Below, piece after piece: positions 43,089 to 45,497 of a stretch of DNA of 45,497 nucleotides. Both the position numbers and the translations under genes were made by a program. Below the pieces are notes generated by a model. That model was not told the origin of the DNA and ran no database searches. It saw only the letters and a program-made list of their open reading frames with translations. Every line of letters starts with the position of its first letter. Position 1 is the first letter of the stretch. Where the stretch lies: positions 1 to 45,497 of the forward strand of contig CADBSO010000063.1 in assembly GCA_902797395.1 (NCBI GenBank). Reading direction: 5' to 3'. Source of the DNA: an uncultured Spirochaetales bacterium (lineage in GTDB: Bacteria; Spirochaetota; Spirochaetia; Sphaerochaetales; Sphaerochaetaceae).

Positions 43089-43122
43089 GAATTATTCAAT
43101 ACCATGAATTATTCAATACCAT
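43089..43122. repeat. 17-bp perfect tandem duplication upstream of lspA
   Basis: GAATTATTCAATACCAT occurs twice without a gap. It lies just upstream of the TATAAT that would serve lspA. Confidence 0.85.
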
Positions 43123-43353
43123 ATGAAATGACAACAAGGGTTTTACGCCAACACCGCCACATCTTGAAAAAAATATCCAAAAGTTATATTTTCAATTATA
43201 TTTTTAAATTTCAGGATGTTTCCGCATGCTTTCAAACCAAAGAACCGCCCGCGGATTCGAATGGAAAAATCCATGCTATGCGGCGTTGCTTTTCGATTTT
43301 CGGGCAGTTTTCAAACCGAAAACGCATGGCCGGAACCTGACCCTGGAATTTTT

Positions 43354-43519
43354 AAAAGGCACTTCTGAATACCTCAGAGCCTGATTTCGCCAAGGCCTTT
43401 AAGGTCTGAAAATCGTCCGAAAACGGCAAAATGCGACAGTATTATGCAGTTTTCAGTGCGGTTTTCCGCCTCTATAATCCACAGGCGCTCTCCAGACAGC
43501 AGGTTTTTAAAAGCGCCCT
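43354..43519 (+). repeat. Family B repeat with a 65-bp internal extra segment
   Basis: GGCACTTCTGAATACCTCAG and AGGTTTTTAAAAGCGCCCT match the ends of 35663-35762, and the interior TGAAAATC and CACAGGCG are shared. Between those two interior blocks lie about 65 extra bases bounded by AATC on both sides, as a small insertion would leave. Confidence 0.7.
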
Positions 43520-43595
43520 AAAAAAGGTTTTTTCAAAACCTGTTTCAAAATGATGCGAAAGCCATTTTGACCAGGATATTCTTCGAGAAAACCGC
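43520..43595 (+). repeat. Family A repeat, short form
   Basis: AAGGTTTTTTCAAAACC, TTTCAAAATGATGCGAAAG, CATTTTGACCAGGATATTC and TTCGAGAAAACCGCGG match 32373-32452 and the minus strand of 8611-8690. It begins where the family B copy ends. Confidence 0.75.
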
Positions 43596-43616
43596 GGAAG
43601 CGCATCGATCGCTTCC
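43596..43616 (+). promoter_or_regulatory. Stem-loop in the mgtE leader
   Basis: GGAAGCG and CGCTTCC form a perfect 7-bp stem around a 7-nt loop, 23 nt before the mgtE ATG and upstream of its GGAGGAA ribosome site. It has no T run, so it is not a classical terminator and does not resemble a full M-box riboswitch. Role unknown. Confidence 0.4.
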
Positions 43617-43639
43617 ATCAATACGGCGCGGAGGAACAA

Positions 43640-44986
43640 ATGACTAATATCACCGCAAATGAAATATTAGAGCTTCTTGATGAGAAAAAAATCAAAGAAC
43701 TAAAGGAAATCGTATCGGAATTGAATGTGGTTGACGCTGCGGAACTGCTATCCGAATTGCCTCAAAGCAAGGCAATCTATGTGTTCCGAGTCCTTCCGAA
43801 GGATTTTGCCGCGGACATATTCGCCGAACTTGACAGCGACAAGCAGCAATATATCCTCACTGGAATAACCGACAGCGAAATAACACAGCTGATAGAACAG
43901 CAAATGATTGACGATGCGGTTGATGCGATAGAGGAAATGCCGGCTTCAATGGTGCAAAGAATACTCATGAACGTTTCTCCGGATACCAGAAAGACCATAA
44001 ACCAATTCCTCGCATATCCCGATAACTCAGTAGGTTCGGTAATGACCGCCGAAGCAATCGGAATAAGAAAGAACATGAAGGTAAGCGAAGCAATCGCTTC
44101 CATAAGAAAGAACGCGCAAGAAGCCGAGCAGGTATATTATTGCTATGTAATGGACAAATCGCGTATTCTGGAAGGCGTGATTTCGCTGCGTGATCTGCTG
44201 ATAAGCGACGATGACACTTATGTTGAGGACATAATGGACAAAAACGTGATCAGCGTCAAAACAACAGATGATCAGGAAGAAGCCGCCATGCTGGTAAAGA
44301 AGTATGACCTGCTCTCCATACCGGTAGTGGATTCGGAAAACCGATTCGTAGGCATAGTGACAGTTGACGATATAATCGACGTCATCGAGCAAGAGGATAC
44401 GGAAGACATCTCGAAAATGGCCGCAGTCGTGCCGTCAGATGACGAGTACCTGAAAACGAATGTATTCATTCTCGCAAAAAACAGAATCATATGGCTGATA
44501 TTCCTGATGTTGTCATCCATCCTGGCCTCAAAAGTCCTCTCCAAGCAGGAAGAAGTATTCAAGGTCATGCCTATTCTCGTGGCATTCATCCCAATGCTGA
44601 TGGATGCCGGAGGAAATGCAGGAAGCCAAACTTCATCCATCATAATACGAAGCATGGCGGTCGGCGAAATAGGATTGCGCGATTATCTTAAGGTGATGTT
44701 CAAGGAGATACGGGTGGCATTCATCGCTTCGTTTGCTTTGGCCGCTTGCAATATGGTTCGGATGCTAATAGAATATCCAGCTGACATATCGCTTGGAATC
44801 TCCGTAAGCCTATCACTGTTCCTGACCGTTATCGCCGCAAAAATGCTAGGATGCTCCCTCCCCTTCCTCGCCAAGCTTCTGCATGTCGACCCGGCCCTCA
44901 TGGCATCGCCTGTCATAACCACAATAATGGATGCATTCTCTTTGGTGTGCTATTTCCAGGTATGCAGAATCATAATCGGATTATAA
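43640..44986 (+). CDS. mgtE: MgtE-type magnesium transporter
   Basis: This 448-residue Mg2+ channel has the cytoplasmic MgtE_N domain (about 1-130, with DAAELLSELPQSKAIYVFRVL), two CBS domains (about 135-255, including SVMTAEAI and EDIMDKNVISV) that sense Mg2+, a connecting helix, and about five C-terminal transmembrane segments. The pore helix region shows FIPMLMDAGGNAGSQTSSIIIRS, the conserved GGNxGSQ motif with the key Asp. GGAGGAA precedes the ATG by 4 nt. Magnesium control in this family is by the protein itself; the leader hairpin may add another layer. Confidence 0.96.
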   Translation: MTNITANEILELLDEKKIKELKEIVSELNVVDAAELLSELPQSKAIYVFRVLPKDFAADIFAELDSDKQQYILTGITDSEITQLIEQQMIDDAVDAIEEMPASMVQRILMNVSPDTRKTINQFLAYPDNSVGSVMTAEAIGIRKNMKVSEAIASIRKNAQEAEQVYYCYVMDKSRILEGVISLRDLLISDDDTYVEDIMDKNVISVKTTDDQEEAAMLVKKYDLLSIPVVDSENRFVGIVTVDDIIDVIEQEDTEDISKMAAVVPSDDEYLKTNVFILAKNRIIWLIFLMLSSILASKVLSKQEEVFKVMPILVAFIPMLMDAGGNAGSQTSSIIIRSMAVGEIGLRDYLKVMFKEIRVAFIASFALAACNMVRMLIEYPADISLGISVSLSLFLTVIAAKMLGCSLPFLAKLLHVDPALMASPVITTIMDAFSLVCYFQVCRIIIGL

Positions 44987-44997
44987 TGCGCGAAGCT

Positions 44998-45055
44998 CAA
45001 AGCGCTTCTAAAATCCGCAAGCATTTTCAAACAGCAGGTCTTTGGAAGCGCCCTT
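44998..45055 (+). repeat. Family B repeat, short form, between mgtE and the ComF-like gene
   Basis: CAAAGCGCTTCTAAAATCC and GGTCTTTGGAAGCGCCCTTT are inverted relative to each other and match the ends of the longer copies, including ACAGCAGG. The interior is only about 20 bp. It lies between two converging genes and could fold as a bidirectional terminator. Confidence 0.65.
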
Positions 45056-45067
45056 TAGAAAAACCCT

Positions 45068-45497
45068 TCAGAATGCCAGCATGTCTTTCGCCCTAGCAAA
45101 AACCAGACCCTCCACGCTTATGGACTCCATGTGATTGCGCATCAGAATGCCATGCGCTAGGGATATCATGCTCAGCATCGTGCTTCCAGTTGTCCAAATA
45201 TCATCGACAATTACTATACGGCGCTTGTCCTCAAGATGACAAATCAATTCTCTTTCATCCGCCTCGTATTTGTCACGAGACTGCCGCAAGCGCTCGCTTT
45301 TAGTCAATTCCTTCTGCTGCGCCATGTGTCTTCCAGAATCTTTTACCGAAAAAACCCTACAATAATCCAGCCCGCTCCGCAGCAACGCTTGCTCCACTTG
45401 ATTGAATCCGCGCATCCTCATTCCCTGGCGACTTGAAGGAGCGAATAAGAACAACGCATCATTCGGATCTCCGCCACAGTGCTCGCCTTGCGCCTTG
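45068..45497 (-). CDS. ComF-family phosphoribosyltransferase-like protein (5' end outside window)
   Basis: The frame stays open to the window edge, so the N-terminal part (usually with a zinc-binding cysteine cluster) is missing here; the visible 142 residues are the C-terminal half. FAPSSRQGMRMRGFNQVEQALL matches the ComF 'RGFNQ' block and RIVIVDDIWTTGSTMLS is the PRPP-binding loop of type I phosphoribosyltransferases. In competent bacteria ComF helps DNA uptake, but many relatives have no proven enzyme activity. A nominal start at 45454 would be TTG and is not supported. Confidence 0.85.
   Translation of the reverse strand, partial: KAQGEHCGGDPNDALFLFAPSSRQGMRMRGFNQVEQALLRSGLDYCRVFSVKDSGRHMAQQKELTKSERLRQSRDKYEADERELICHLEDKRRIVIVDDIWTTGSTMLSMISLAHGILMRNHMESISVEGLVFARAKDMLAF

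Larger units (their letters stand above)
43046..43639. other. Intergenic region between lspA and mgtE
   Basis: This 594-bp gap has no credible gene. It contains a TATAAT on the minus strand near the lspA start, framed by GCGGAT/ATCCGC inverted repeats (43058-43087), a 17-bp tandem duplication (43089-43122), about 220 bp of AT-rich sequence with no recognisable signal, a family B repeat (43354-43519), a family A repeat (43520-43595) and a hairpin before mgtE. The two repeat families touch end to end. Confidence 0.75.

Noticed and set aside
43520-43639. M-box magnesium riboswitch before mgtE
   Set aside because: The leader is short and mostly a family A repeat; I see only one simple 7-bp hairpin and none of the multi-stem structure needed.

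Overview
The window looks like chromosome of a host- or sediment-associated Gram-negative-type bacterium of moderate GC. It encodes lipoproteins with lipoboxes, signal peptidase II, an outer-membrane-barrel-like protein and a NusA-IF2 operon. My best guess is a spirochaete of the Treponema group. The reasons are the 448-residue acetate kinase, the large U32 peptidase, the MgtE transporter, the Sel1 and PI-PLC exported proteins, and the radical SAM/lipoprotein pair. This is inference from gene character, not a phylogenetic result. The standard code is used: TGA terminates many genes.

Region 1 (1-8.7 kb) is accessory. Four genes run leftward: a 320-residue modification-associated subunit, a 1355-residue fusion (GIY-YIG-like nuclease, DEAH helicase, NPPY adenine methylase), an SF1 helicase, and a DUF2290 gene broken by a single TGA. 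A truncated AlbA_2-type regulator remnant with a 12-bp coding repeat follows. The island lies between inverted copies of a dispersed repeat (family A). This looks like a restriction/defence locus that is partly decaying.

Region 2 (8.7-15.2 kb, leftward) holds Nudix, a small lipoprotein, a radical SAM/SPASM enzyme, a short FAD synthetase, NAD kinase and a copper ATPase with HMA domains at both ends. A tRNA-Asn is divergent from it. Region 3 (15.5-20.3 kb) has a CcdA-thioredoxin fusion with an internal ribosome site and two Sel1-repeat lipoproteins, one with 22 repeats. A palindrome covers the promoter of the large one.

Region 4 (20.4-27.9 kb) has an ion-transporter-superfamily permease, then a leftward RimP-NusA-IF2-RdgB-YfcE operon with a terminator-like leader hairpin. 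Region 5 (27.9-32.2 kb) is a tightly overlapped leftward operon: asd, rpiB, RluA-type synthase, outer-membrane-like protein, PI-PLC, thioesterase. Region 6 (32.5-35.6 kb) runs rightward: aminotransferase, RsmI, SpoU methylase, low-molecular-weight phosphatase.

Region 7 (35.7-45.5 kb) has U32 peptidase, acetate kinase, a degenerate family-4-like uracil-DNA glycosylase, an exported protein, an iron alcohol dehydrogenase and LspA (all leftward), then MgtE (rightward) and the end of a ComF-like gene. A second dispersed family (family B, with ends like GGGCGCTTYTAAAAA inverted at each side) occupies several intergenic gaps. I found no rRNA, CRISPR array, transposase or prophage.
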